NCBI GenBank assembly: GCA_029935255.1
Contig: JAOZKS010000107.1
Location: 1 to 8,059, forward strand
DNA from: Pontiella sp.
Lineage (GTDB): Bacteria > Verrucomicrobiota > Kiritimatiellia > Kiritimatiellales > Pontiellaceae
Direction of reading: 5' to 3'
Length of the DNA: 8,059 nucleotides
Shown one piece after another: positions 1 to 7,380 of this stretch. Positions within the stretch are counted from its first letter, which is position 1, and the number at the start of each line of letters is the position of its first letter. The position numbers were made by a program, and so were the translations under genes. The notes below the pieces were generated by a model, which made no database searches, was not told the DNA's origin, and worked only from the letters and a program-made list of their open reading frames with translations.

Positions 1-1258
1 GTAACGGCAACATATTGACCCCATCCAGTGGGTACCCAGAGATCTCATAGCCAAGCGCGGCAATCAAGGTCGGGAAATAATCAAAGCCGACCACCGGAAC
101 ATCCGTGACAACCGGTTCTTTGATCACGGCAGGCCACTCGATAATACCGGGAACACGAATGCCTCCTTCCCAGAGGGTGGCTTTCCCGCCGCGCAGATCC
201 TTTACAGAACCCGGATCCCTCTCCGGAGATTTCGCGCCGTTATCACTGGTGAAAACGATGAGGGTGTTTTCTGCAATGTTCAGCTCCCTCAGTTTTCTCC
301 GCAGACGCCCGATTTGGGTGTCCATTGCGGTAATACTGCCGAAATAGGCCTGTTCCATTATACTCCTGCCTTTATACAATTCCTGAGCCTCCTTGCTGGC
401 ACACAGTGGAACGTGAGGCACGTGGAACCACAGCTGAATCATGAATGGCTTTTCATCTGCATGAGAACGATCAATAAAATCCACCGCCCGATCCATAAGC
501 AGCTTAGCCGTACTGCCACTGATGTTTTCTGTCTCTTTTTCTTCCGGGCCTTTCCAGTAGTAATTAAAGGAAGGGGCGCTCTTCTGCCCTTCTACAATTT
601 CCGGCCAAGAGTTGTTCGGCGCATTCCAGACGGGCCACTTGAGTTCTTTGCCTGATGTATCCGCCATGGTTTCTTTGATGATGGCATCTCTTTTTTCCGG
701 CGGAAAATTCCAGCGCTCAAAGATAGGAAAAAGATAAGGATCATGGGTGATCATATTACTTTCTGAGGCCAAATATTCGTCAAATCCCTGCATATCAGGC
801 CGCATGAGATTCCTAGCTTGAGCGGGTATCCCCCCTCGATGTCCGTTAGGTTCAGACATAGCCAACACGCCCAGGTGCCATTTTCCGTAAAACGCGGTGC
901 GGTAACCGAAGTCATTCTTGAGGATCTCGGCGATCGTGATCTCTTCATCTGCCATATGGCCGACATTCACACCGGATGCTGAACGTCTGGGGGCACGCCC
1001 CGTGAGCATGGCGTACCGGCTCGGCGTACAGGTTGGGTGCGCCGAATACGCCCGAGTAAGCATCATGGACTCCCCAGCCATTTTATCGAGTTCGGGCGTA
1101 TGAATATCCGTATTTCCATTATATCCGACATCTCCCCATCCCATATCATCCGCCAACAAAACAATAAAATTAGGTTTTGCCGCTACAGCGGAAAATGCCG
1201 AATAAGACCCGAACACAAACCCCAAAAATAAAACAATCAACATCTGTTTTCTCATCAT
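1..1258 (-). CDS. Sulfatase A: exported Cys-type (formylglycine) sulfatase, 3' end missing
   Basis: This is a type I sulfatase, which hydrolyses sulfate esters, here probably on a polysaccharide outside the cytoplasm. I translated it by hand; the frame stays open for 419 codons and leaves the window without a stop. Residues 1 to about 27 form a signal peptide (MMRKQ, then a hydrophobic run ending FSAVAA). Visible catalytic features are the metal-binding pair D37-D38 in LLADDMGWGD, the nucleophile C77 in CTPSR (converted to formylglycine in this family), K126 and H128 in YGKWHLG, H282 in VPHVPL, D339-N340 in FTSDNG, and K359 just before LWEGGIRVP. The start is supported by an AAGGAG site at 1267-1272, eight bases upstream; the next codon is also ATG. 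It lies 105 bases downstream of sulfatase B on the same strand, probably in one transcript. Its active-site surroundings (HPTCTPSRYAMLTGR) and central region differ from B and C, so it is a separate subfamily. Family certain; substrate unknown. Confidence 0.93.
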   Translation of the reverse strand, partial: MMRKQMLIVLFLGFVFGSYSAFSAVAAKPNFIVLLADDMGWGDVGYNGNTDIHTPELDKMAGESMMLTRAYSAHPTCTPSRYAMLTGRAPRRSASGVNVGHMADEEITIAEILKNDFGYRTAFYGKWHLGVLAMSEPNGHRGGIPAQARNLMRPDMQGFDEYLASESNMITHDPYLFPIFERWNFPPEKRDAIIKETMADTSGKELKWPVWNAPNNSWPEIVEGQKSAPSFNYYWKGPEEKETENISGSTAKLLMDRAVDFIDRSHADEKPFMIQLWFHVPHVPLCASKEAQELYKGRSIMEQAYFGSITAMDTQIGRLRRKLRELNIAENTLIVFTSDNGAKSPERDPGSVKDLRGGKATLWEGGIRVPGIIEWPAVIKEPVVTDVPVVGFDYFPTLIAALGYEISGYPLDGVNMLPL

Positions 1259-1266
1259 CTTTTCTT

Positions 1267-1272
1267 CTCCTT
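1267..1272 (-). promoter_or_regulatory. Ribosome binding site of sulfatase A
   Basis: On the minus strand the sequence reads AAGGAG, followed by eight bases (AAGAAAAG) and then ATG at 1258. It supports the tandem ATG at 1258/1255 as the start, directly ahead of the signal peptide. The rest of the 105-base spacer (1259-1363) shows no convincing terminator, which fits co-transcription with sulfatase B. Confidence 0.7.
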
Positions 1273-1363
1273 TTTATACTGACCAATCCAAGAACCGCGC
1301 AGAATCCTGCCCGTTTGACAGATGTAATTCTTCACGCTACGTCGTTTTATGATGGTAGAGCCC

Positions 1364-2959
1364 TCATAAGTTCTCGATCAGCTCAATGGTCTTCATCGTG
1401 TCTTGCCTGCCGTTATGTTTTTTATGCTGGTCATGGGGAAGCAGCTTGGCGGGTTCTCCCGCATTCGTGCGGCCATCAATAATGGCATCATGGACATATC
1501 GATTGATCAGTTTGACTCTTTCAATATTTGCGATGGCAACATTACTCATTTCCTTAACGTCTTCCTGCAAATTAAAGAGCGTTACTCGCTCATTCCAAGG
1601 GGCACTGTCATCGATCCTTACATAACCCCCTCCGCCGGTTTTCCTCAGGTCGTTTTCATTAATATAGATCATTTTCCAATGACCCAGGCGGGCAATCAAA
1701 TGATTCTTGTCGCTGATGATGACGTTTCTCTGGCCGCGTTCGATGTCTTCATCCTTTAGGTAAGGATAAAAACTTACGGAATCGACTGCGGTCTCAAGAT
1801 TTTCCACTCCGATAATATCGGCACAGGTGGCCACGAAATCTTCCAAGGTGATGTTTCTTTTCTCCACTTTGCCGGGCGTCTTAATGACCTGGGGCCAATA
1901 GGCCAATGTGGGCACACGGTGACCGCCTTCCCAGCAAGTCGCCTTGTTTCCACTTCTTCCCTCTGCTGTGTCATGACCGATTTTCGTGAAATATTTTGTG
2001 GTATTCGGATCGCTTCCATTATCTGCCGAAAAGAAGACCAGTGTGTTGTCCGCAATGCCTTTTTTCTCTAATGCGTTGAAAACTTCTCCCACGGTCCAGT
2101 CTACTTCCATGCGGAAATCTGCCTGTGAACAAATGCTTTTACCCTTAAACATGGGAGAGGGTGCAACCGGAGAATGAGGTGCACTTAAGGGGAAATAGAT
2201 AAAAAACGGTTCAGTAGCAGAAGCATTTTCGATGATTTCCACCGTTTTGCGGGTAAAGTCTCCCAAGACCTGATCCGGCTGCAAATCCGGGTCCGCCAAT
2301 CCGTTACGTTTACCAAAACGATGGAACTTATCACCACCAATCAGCATCTCCGTCGGCACGATTGTGGCCCGCCGATTTTCCAAATACACATACGGAGGAA
2401 AGTCCAAACTTCCCGCGATCCCAAACCAGTAATCAAACCCATGATCCAGCGGCCCGCCATAAAAATCTTTGGTGAAATCAATTTGGGTATCATCACCGCC
2501 TTTTTTATTCGGCATAACGCTTCCATCTTTATAGGTCCAGCTCGTGCCCAGATGCCATTTGCCCACGCAATAGGTAGCGTATCCGTTCTCTTTCAACAGA
2601 TTCGCCACGGTTCGTGTTCCTTCATTCATCATTCGACTGGCATACGATCCAGCTAATCCAATGCGATCTCGCCAGCAATAGCGTCCGGTCAATGTGCCAT
2701 AACGCGTCGGCGTGCAGATGGAACTTCCCGAATAGGCCTGATAGAACACCATTCCTTCATCGGCCATCCGGTCGAGATTGGGGGTCGGAAACGGACATTC
2801 AGGATTAATGGCTCTTACATCACCAACCCCCATGTCATCGGCCAGGATATAGACAATATTAGGTCGACCATCTAGTTTACCAGAACGCTCTTCCCCCAGA
2901 CTCGACAGTCCAGCCAGTAGCGAACAAGTGAGTGACATTAAAACAGCCTTATACATCAT
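1364..2959 (-). CDS. Sulfatase B: exported Cys-type arylsulfatase-like enzyme, paralog of C
   Basis: This is a complete 531-residue type I sulfatase that should cleave sulfate esters from a glycan in the periplasm or outside the cell. Residues 1 to about 22 are a signal peptide with no proper lipobox. The catalytic set is complete: D41-D42 in ILADDMG, C82 in the formylglycine motif CTPTR, K134 and H136 in VGKWHLG, H262 in SAPHSP, D313-N314 in SADNG, and K339 before TCWEGGHRVP. The C-terminal subdomain (about 365-531) ends in a lysine/histidine-rich tail. An AAGGAG ribosome site at 2965-2970 precedes tandem ATGs at 2959 and 2956, five and eight bases away, so either may be used. Over residues 34-200 it matches sulfatase C at 121 of 167 positions without gaps. 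The pair therefore comes from a duplication, but the C-terminal thirds, which help shape the substrate pocket in this family, have diverged. Substrate inferred only from the fucosidase next door. Confidence 0.95.
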   Translation of the reverse strand: MMYKAVLMSLTCSLLAGLSSLGEERSGKLDGRPNIVYILADDMGVGDVRAINPECPFPTPNLDRMADEGMVFYQAYSGSSICTPTRYGTLTGRYCWRDRIGLAGSYASRMMNEGTRTVANLLKENGYATYCVGKWHLGTSWTYKDGSVMPNKKGGDDTQIDFTKDFYGGPLDHGFDYWFGIAGSLDFPPYVYLENRRATIVPTEMLIGGDKFHRFGKRNGLADPDLQPDQVLGDFTRKTVEIIENASATEPFFIYFPLSAPHSPVAPSPMFKGKSICSQADFRMEVDWTVGEVFNALEKKGIADNTLVFFSADNGSDPNTTKYFTKIGHDTAEGRSGNKATCWEGGHRVPTLAYWPQVIKTPGKVEKRNITLEDFVATCADIIGVENLETAVDSVSFYPYLKDEDIERGQRNVIISDKNHLIARLGHWKMIYINENDLRKTGGGGYVRIDDSAPWNERVTLFNLQEDVKEMSNVAIANIERVKLINRYVHDAIIDGRTNAGEPAKLLPHDQHKKHNGRQDTMKTIELIENL

Positions 2960-3363
2960 AAATTCTCCTTATTTATTAAAGTTTTTCCATCACCCGGCGC
3001 AGGCCTCATCGCCTAAATAAATACCAGTAGAGAATAACGGTGAAATTCAACGCTCTCCACTTTCTTAATTTATTCATATTCATTTCTGGCGTTAATAGTC
3101 GGTGAAAACAGATTTTCTCACATCGTCTTGTTAAATTCGTGTCTAACAGGGTAATTACTTGCTCCATTTCGAGGCTTGGTTGATGACCCTGCAGATAGCT
3201 TCTTCTTCATCATTAAAACTTGCTCCGGATGCTAATCCGCAATATCTGTTGTCTCCGTTCGATTGTCGAATAGATCAAAATAGTAGATATTTTTCACCGC
3301 TTTTGGTTATATTAGTTTATAGCGATTGGAACGGAAGCGGATCAAGGCTCCCGTCCCCGACGG
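2960..3363. other. 404-base intergenic gap between sulfatases C and B
   Basis: No supported gene lies here. On the minus strand a 31-codon open frame (3118-3213, starting MMKKKLSAG) has a distant GGAG upstream, but it is hydrophilic, short and unsupported. Immediately after the sulfatase C stop, 3351-3363 can form a 5-bp stem with a 3-base loop (CCGTC/GACGG); it has no T-run, so it is a poor terminator. At 3134-3157 the plus strand carries an AATTCGTGTCTAAC-type motif that resembles one upstream of sulfatase C. The gap is about four times longer than the other spacers in the cluster, so sulfatase B may have its own promoter here. I could not pick out convincing -35 and -10 boxes. Confidence 0.5.
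2965..2970 (-). promoter_or_regulatory. Ribosome binding site of sulfatase B
   Basis: On the minus strand AAGGAG is followed by AATTT and then two in-frame ATG codons. The spacing is five bases to the first ATG (2959) and eight to the second (2956). The second is nearer the usual optimum, so the protein may really begin one residue later. Confidence 0.65.
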
Positions 3364-4983
3364 CTAGAATTGCGTAAGACTTTTTAGTAAATTTATTTGG
3401 TGGTATTTAATAGTTGACGGAAGCACTTCCCCGCGATTGGAACGTCCATTTTCAATGCTCTGCAAACCATATTTCGCAAGCGTGCTGACCGTTTCAGGGT
3501 ACTGCTTCGCAACGTTCGTGGTCTCGGCAACATCGCTTATAATATCATATAGAATTACATTTTCATAATACGGCTTATCAAAGTCAGGACCAGACCGTGA
3601 ATAGGCCTTGCGCGCGGCATTGAATGCATCTCGCTCAGCAGGAGAGTTCATAGAAAAACGCGCGACAGCATATTCCTCGGGATAGCAAATCAGCTTCCAG
3701 CGCCCGCGGCGAATGATGAGCTGATTACTAATACTACTCACAATCACATCACGATCCTCAGAATTTGCCTTCTTGCCCTTGAACATCGGCAAAAAGCTCA
3801 CGCTATCCGCAACCTCAGAGGGCAACGGTTTGCCGATGATGTCGGCACAGGTCGCATAGAAATCTTCCAACGTCACTAGCTCGGCAGTCGTTTGCCCTGC
3901 CTCAATTTCGTTTGGCCAATAAGCAATAAAAGGCACACGGTGCCCACCTTCAAACTGTGTCGATTTGAAACCACGTCGCCCATCGGAAGTATCGTGCCCA
4001 GCCGCCATCAGTTTCGAATAACAAGCCGGAGAGGTGCCGTTATCCGCAGAGAACATGACCAGAGTGTCGCCAGTGATCCCCTTCTCGTCGATCGCCTTTA
4101 AGACTTCACCAACGACCCAGTCGACTTCCATGCGAAAATCGCCCTCCTTGCCGATACCGCTCTTACCCAGCCACTCGGCACTGGGAACCACTGGGGCGTG
4201 CGGCGCACTCAGCGGCATATAGATAAAGAATGGTTTCTCCGAATCATGCTCGCGAATGACCTTTGCGGTCTTACGAGCAAAGTCGCCTAACACTTGCTCT
4301 GGCTGCAGATTAGGATCCGCCATTCCCTTGCGGTTACCGAAACGATGCTTCTGACCGTCGTAAGCCATTTTTTCAGTCGGGATGACTGTCACACGACGAT
4401 TTTCCATATACACAAAGGGAGCAAAGTCTAAGCTTCCAGAAATACCAAACCAGTAATCAAAGCCATGATCAACAGGTCCTCCATAGAAATCAGCTTCCCA
4501 ATCAATTTGCTCATCCACTAAACCTTTTCGCATCGGAGGAACTTCGCCATTCTTGTAAGTAAAACTCGTCCCCAAATGCCACTTGCCAATCATGTAGGTA
4601 TCGTAGCCATTCTCACGCAGCAAATTCGCCACCGTCTTTTGCCCATCATAAAGAAAGCGGCTAGCATTATTACCAGCAAGACCGATATTATCACGCCAGC
4701 AGTAGCGCCCCGTCAGCAGCCCATAGCGCGTAGGCGTGCAAATGGAAGAACCTGAGTAGCCCTGAGTAAAAGCGATCCCTTGATTGACCATGCGATCCAA
4801 ATTAGGCGTGGGATATACGCACTCAGGATTCAAGGCACGCATATCGCCATACCCCATATCATCCGCCAGGATGAAGACAATATTAGGCTGACTAGTCGAT
4901 TCAGCAGAACGGGCCTCACCTTGGCTGGATGCACCAGCAATAAGCAGTAGGAGAGCCACACATATTGAAATATTTTTTAACAT
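3364..4983 (-). CDS. Sulfatase C: exported Cys-type arylsulfatase-like enzyme, paralog of B
   Basis: This is a complete 539-residue type I sulfatase, predicted to remove sulfate groups from an extracellular glycan. A signal peptide covers residues 1 to about 25 (MLKNIS, a long Val/Ala/Leu core, then GASSQGEARSA). Catalytic residues are all present: D41-D42 in ILADDMG, C82 in CTPTR (future formylglycine), K134 and H136 in IGKWHLG, H262 in SAPHAP, D314-N315 in SADNG, and K340 before STQFEGGHRVP. It aligns with sulfatase B without gaps through residue 200 and shares the unusual TGRYCWRD stretch after the nucleophile. Its C-terminal part contains an extra segment around residues 436-478 (rich in Arg, Ala, Tyr and Asp) that B lacks. 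The start at 4983 follows an AAAGG sequence seven bases upstream, a weaker ribosome site than those of A and B. It begins 110 bases after the fucosidase stop. Family certain; substrate unknown. Confidence 0.95.
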   Translation of the reverse strand: MLKNISICVALLLLIAGASSQGEARSAESTSQPNIVFILADDMGYGDMRALNPECVYPTPNLDRMVNQGIAFTQGYSGSSICTPTRYGLLTGRYCWRDNIGLAGNNASRFLYDGQKTVANLLRENGYDTYMIGKWHLGTSFTYKNGEVPPMRKGLVDEQIDWEADFYGGPVDHGFDYWFGISGSLDFAPFVYMENRRVTVIPTEKMAYDGQKHRFGNRKGMADPNLQPEQVLGDFARKTAKVIREHDSEKPFFIYMPLSAPHAPVVPSAEWLGKSGIGKEGDFRMEVDWVVGEVLKAIDEKGITGDTLVMFSADNGTSPACYSKLMAAGHDTSDGRRGFKSTQFEGGHRVPFIAYWPNEIEAGQTTAELVTLEDFYATCADIIGKPLPSEVADSVSFLPMFKGKKANSEDRDVIVSSISNQLIIRRGRWKLICYPEEYAVARFSMNSPAERDAFNAARKAYSRSGPDFDKPYYENVILYDIISDVAETTNVAKQYPETVSTLAKYGLQSIENGRSNRGEVLPSTIKYHQINLLKSLTQF

Positions 4984-5093
4984 TATCGCACCTTTATTTT
5001 TAATTCACCCGCGTCAGACACGAATTATATTTATGAGATCAGGTCAAGAATTGGAGGAGAAAGTCTCAGACCTAACCCCTCCCCAGTCAACTA
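4984..5093. other. Spacer between the fucosidase and sulfatase C, with a short imperfect palindrome
   Basis: This 110-base spacer has no T-tailed hairpin that would clearly stop transcription, so the fucosidase and sulfatase C could be co-transcribed. At 5002-5026 an AT-flanked imperfect palindrome reads, on the minus strand, AATTCGTGTCTGAC and then GCGGGTGAATT. Its first half closely matches 3134-3147 on the plus strand. The sulfatase C ribosome site (AAAGG on the minus strand, 4991-4995) lies between this element and the start codon. Confidence 0.4.
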
Positions 5094-7035
5094 TTAAAAT
5101 AGATCGAAAGAGACCAGTGACGGCGATGCGCCACTCGTCTTATTAATTTGCAGTCGAACCCGTTGCGCCGTGATTGGTTCAATTAATTTAACAAACAAAA
5201 AACCAACCGACTCCCCTTCGTAGAACGTCTGCCATTGCTCGCCATCCCAAGATTGAAGCTCATACGCCTTGATCTGGCCATACAGCTCCCGAATCTCGAC
5301 TTTACTAAAGGTTTGTGCACGACCCATATCGACCTCGATCCAAGGTTTTGAGTCCAGGGATTTGGGCTTCCAATGCCGCCAAAAATGTCCGCGATGATTT
5401 GAGCCAATCTTCCTTTTGATGCGTGCCTGATCCTCTGCAGAAAACAATATGCCCATCGAAGTATCTTTTTGGATATGAAGCTCACTTTCATCTGAATCCT
5501 CACCATACTGTTTGGTGATTTTTCCGCTTTCAAAGTTATAGTTCACAACAGTTTCCGGGGAACCTTTCTGCGAATCTGGAGCGATGCTGCTGGAAGCGGC
5601 AACCTTGGCATTCATAGTCAGGGAGGGCTCACTCACTAGAGTCTCAATTGGAATTATATCCATCGCCGAGCGGTCTAACGTCAACTCAAGGATGGTGTCC
5701 GGAGACGCATGATCTTTCGAATCCATCGTAATAATAAGATGATCCTCCGTCTGCTCAAATTTTGGATCTCCTCCAGTCAGCGCCTTGCAGGAAAGTACTT
5801 TTCCGGGCAAGGCCGGAAGGGTGAAACGTCCTTGAGGCCACACCTGTGTGATATGAAGATAAATCGTATCATCCCTTCGAGTAGAGACTCCCCAGTGGCC
5901 TGGCTTATACGGCCCTCCTCGCGTCTTATAAATACTCTCACCATACTTCTTAAGCCAGTCGCCCATCGCCAGATAACGTTGCTTTACTTCCGGCTCCACA
6001 CTTCCATCAGCTGAAGGCCCGAAATCAAGCAGTAGATTTCCGTCTCCTCCTGCACAATCAATCAGCATACGCAGACAGATATTTAAGGATTTAACATTTT
6101 TTCCACCATTCCAGAACCATGCGGAATCATGAATCACAGCACAAGTCTCCCACGGACGGCTATTATTGAACGACCCCATACGTTGCTCTGGGGTTTCAAA
6201 TTTAAGACCGGGGGTATTCACTCCGGCCAAGCGTCCGTTGGAAATCAGACCCGGCTGATGCTTATGCATCATGCGATAAACCTCCTCCACCGGCATATTC
6301 ATTTTACTCGAGCCACCATCCCACCAAATGCCCGCAATTTTACCGTATCGGGTCAGCAAGATTTCCACCGAGTTGTAAAAATATTCATGATAGGGTTCGG
6401 GATTCGACGCATCAAAGCGCTCATCATATCCATCCCCGGTCAGATAGTACCAAAGAATAGGCAAACCCGCCTTATGGCAGGCATCGGATAGTTCCTTGCA
6501 GATATCTTTTTTATAGGGAGAAATCATCACGTCGTAGTCCGAATGTGGATTGTCGAACATATTGAAACCATCCCCATGCTTTGTCGTAAAAACCACATAC
6601 CCGGCCCCGGCATCCTGAATCATTTTCACCCAGGCATGCATCAAACTTTTCCGGATTGAATACACGGTATAGATTGTCATAAATCGCAGCAGGCACTTTC
6701 TTGGTTGTGTTTCGGTACTTCAGATACTCCCCGTTATATATATCTTCCGGTACCGGTTCGTTGCGGGCATTGAACGATTTCAGCTTCCCGGAAGGCGCAC
6801 CTTTCGGAACCTCGCGCCCCCCGCCATGGCGATAAAGGGTTGCTCCGGGTCCCCAATGGATAAATACACCGAACTTGGCCTCGCGCCACCAATCATAGTC
6901 GGACTCGACGCAGCCCAGCACCTCGGCAGATGATTTCGTTTGTCTTCCTGCGGCAGCATAAGCCGTGGTTATGCTGCCGGCGAAAAAAACAGCAACTATG
7001 CTCATCGATATAAAACGTTTAGACTTGTTATTCAT
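5094..7035 (-). pseudogene. Alpha-L-fucosidase, GH29, exported, broken by a frameshift
   Basis: The intact enzyme would release alpha-L-fucose from non-reducing ends of glycans by a retaining mechanism. Two overlapping frames make up the gene: an N-terminal part from 7035, whose frame runs on to 6511, and a C-terminal part whose frame covers 6680-5094. They join at about 6633-6637, giving a repaired length of about 647 residues. The start MNNKSKRF at 7035 follows AGGAG at 7046-7050, ten bases upstream, and begins a signal peptide (to about residue 28, AYAAAG). In repaired numbering, family features are WWREAKFGVFIHWG (49-62), FTTKHGDGF (150-158), GIWWDGG with probable nucleophile D240, PWETC (295-299) and GGDGNLLLDFGP (330-341). 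From about 499 to the end is a jelly-roll region like F5/8 type C (CBM32-type) glycan-binding domains, ending SLVSFDLF. All other regions look intact, so the break is recent or a sequencing error. Sulfatases downstream suggest a sulfated fucan-type substrate. Confidence 0.9.
6630..6642 (-). other. Frameshift site in the fucosidase gene
   Basis: On the minus strand the first frame reads GAT GCA (Phe-Asp-Ala in context) at 6642-6637. Four bases TGCC follow, and then TGG GTG (Trp-Val) resumes in the second frame at 6632. GH29 proteins usually have two residues between FDA and WV. Restoring two bases (GA) gives GAT GCA GAT GCC TGG GTG, that is D-A-D-A-W-V, the usual form. No slippery heptamer is visible here, so programmed frameshifting is unlikely. 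Confidence 0.8.
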
Positions 7036-7045
7036 CACTGCATTA

Positions 7046-7050
7046 CTCCT
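7046..7050 (-). promoter_or_regulatory. Ribosome binding site of the fucosidase
   Basis: AGGAG on the minus strand lies ten bases before the ATG at 7035. It decides the start: the frame is open further upstream to 7101, but the extra 22 residues (MSQNIQGLGPW...) are not signal-like and would bury the signal peptide. An intervening ATG is out of frame and reaches a stop after two codons. Confidence 0.65.
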
Positions 7051-7157
7051 GACTTTAAAGTGATACTCCCACGGGCCAAGCCCCTGGATATTCTGCGACA
7101 ATATTCGATAAAAATACTTTTATTTCGACATATCCTGTTTCAGTCGCTTGATAGCCT

Positions 7158-7214
7158 GCTCTTCATCCAACAAAAGCCCTGCAACTTTCACAGGACTTTT
7201 GTTGGATGAAGAGC
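7158..7214. repeat. Near-perfect 24-bp inverted repeat with a 9-base loop
   Basis: The arms are 7158-7181 (starting GCTCTTCATCCAAC) and 7191-7214 (ending GTTGGATGAAGAGC). They pair at 23 of 24 positions, with a single C/A mismatch at 7177/7195, around the loop CAACTTTCA. One more G·U and one C-G pair can extend the stem outward on one strand. Neither side has a T-run, so it is not a standard terminator. It lies about 120 bases upstream of the fucosidase start. It could be an RNA hairpin in the leader, a protein-binding site, or the scar or remnant of a mobile element; the sequence does not decide. Confidence 0.8.
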
Positions 7215-7246
7215 GGTCGACTGGACACCCGTTCAGTGGAAGTCAT
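7163..7246 (-). CDS. Possible 27-residue leader peptide or small protein
   Basis: A short frame begins at ATG 7246 and ends at TGA 7163-7165, encoding MTSTERVSSRPLFIQQ, then KSCESCRAFVG. It contains a Cys-x-x-Cys pair and has no signal peptide or membrane segment. Its ribosome site, AGGAGGTG at 7257-7264, is an eight-base perfect match to the usual anti-Shine-Dalgarno sequence, spaced ten bases from the ATG. Codons 11 to 27 run through both arms of the long inverted repeat, so a translating ribosome would melt that hairpin. The arrangement recalls leader-peptide attenuation of the downstream fucosidase gene. It could equally be chance, because so short a frame has no statistical support and I recognise no homolog. 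Confidence 0.25.
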   Translation of the reverse strand: MTSTERVSSRPLFIQQKSCESCRAFVG

Positions 7247-7351
7247 CCCGCGCAAACACCTCCTCGTAATCGTGTCATGGAGGTTGCCGAAAAGACGCTT
7301 ACACCCATATCCGGAGCGGCCTTTAGCAAATACAAATTTATATCTAAATAT

Positions 7352-7380
7352 GGGAAAAGCCCCATAAGCGGGGCTCCCCG
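7352..7380 (-). terminator. Rho-independent terminator of the surface-protein gene
   Basis: On the minus strand, 18 bases after the stop codon at 7394-7396, AGCCCC (7375-7370) pairs with GGGGCT (7363-7358) around the loop GCTTAT. TTTT follows (the last T of the stem plus 7357-7355) and then CCC. An outer GGG/CCC pairing could lengthen the stem. The T-tract is short, but position, GC content and orientation fit an intrinsic terminator, which would insulate the fucosidase-sulfatase cluster from the upstream gene. Confidence 0.65.

Noticed and set aside
314..655. A 113-codon plus-strand frame opposite sulfatase A
   Set aside because: The minus strand encodes an unmistakable sulfatase through this whole stretch, so the plus frame is a shadow.
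3118..3213. A minus-strand 31-codon ORF starting MMKKKLSAG in the gap between sulfatases C and B
   Set aside because: The only ribosome-site candidate is a GGAG about 11 bases away, the peptide is low-complexity and hydrophilic, and a frame this short is expected by chance.
3351..3363. CCGTC-CCC-GACGG hairpin directly after the sulfatase C stop as a terminator
   Set aside because: The stem is only five pairs with a three-base loop and no T-run follows on the minus strand.
3322..3444. The 12-base sequence GCGATTGGAACG occurs twice, 111 bases apart
   Set aside because: One copy encodes part of the conserved GRSNRGE segment of sulfatase C. The flanks of the other copy, downstream of the stop, do not continue the similarity, so it looks like coincidence rather than a duplicated gene end.
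6633..6642. Programmed ribosomal frameshifting in the fucosidase
   Set aside because: No slippery heptamer, stimulatory pseudoknot or internal Shine-Dalgarno pattern is evident, and restoring two bases gives exactly the family consensus, so a deletion or sequencing error is simpler.
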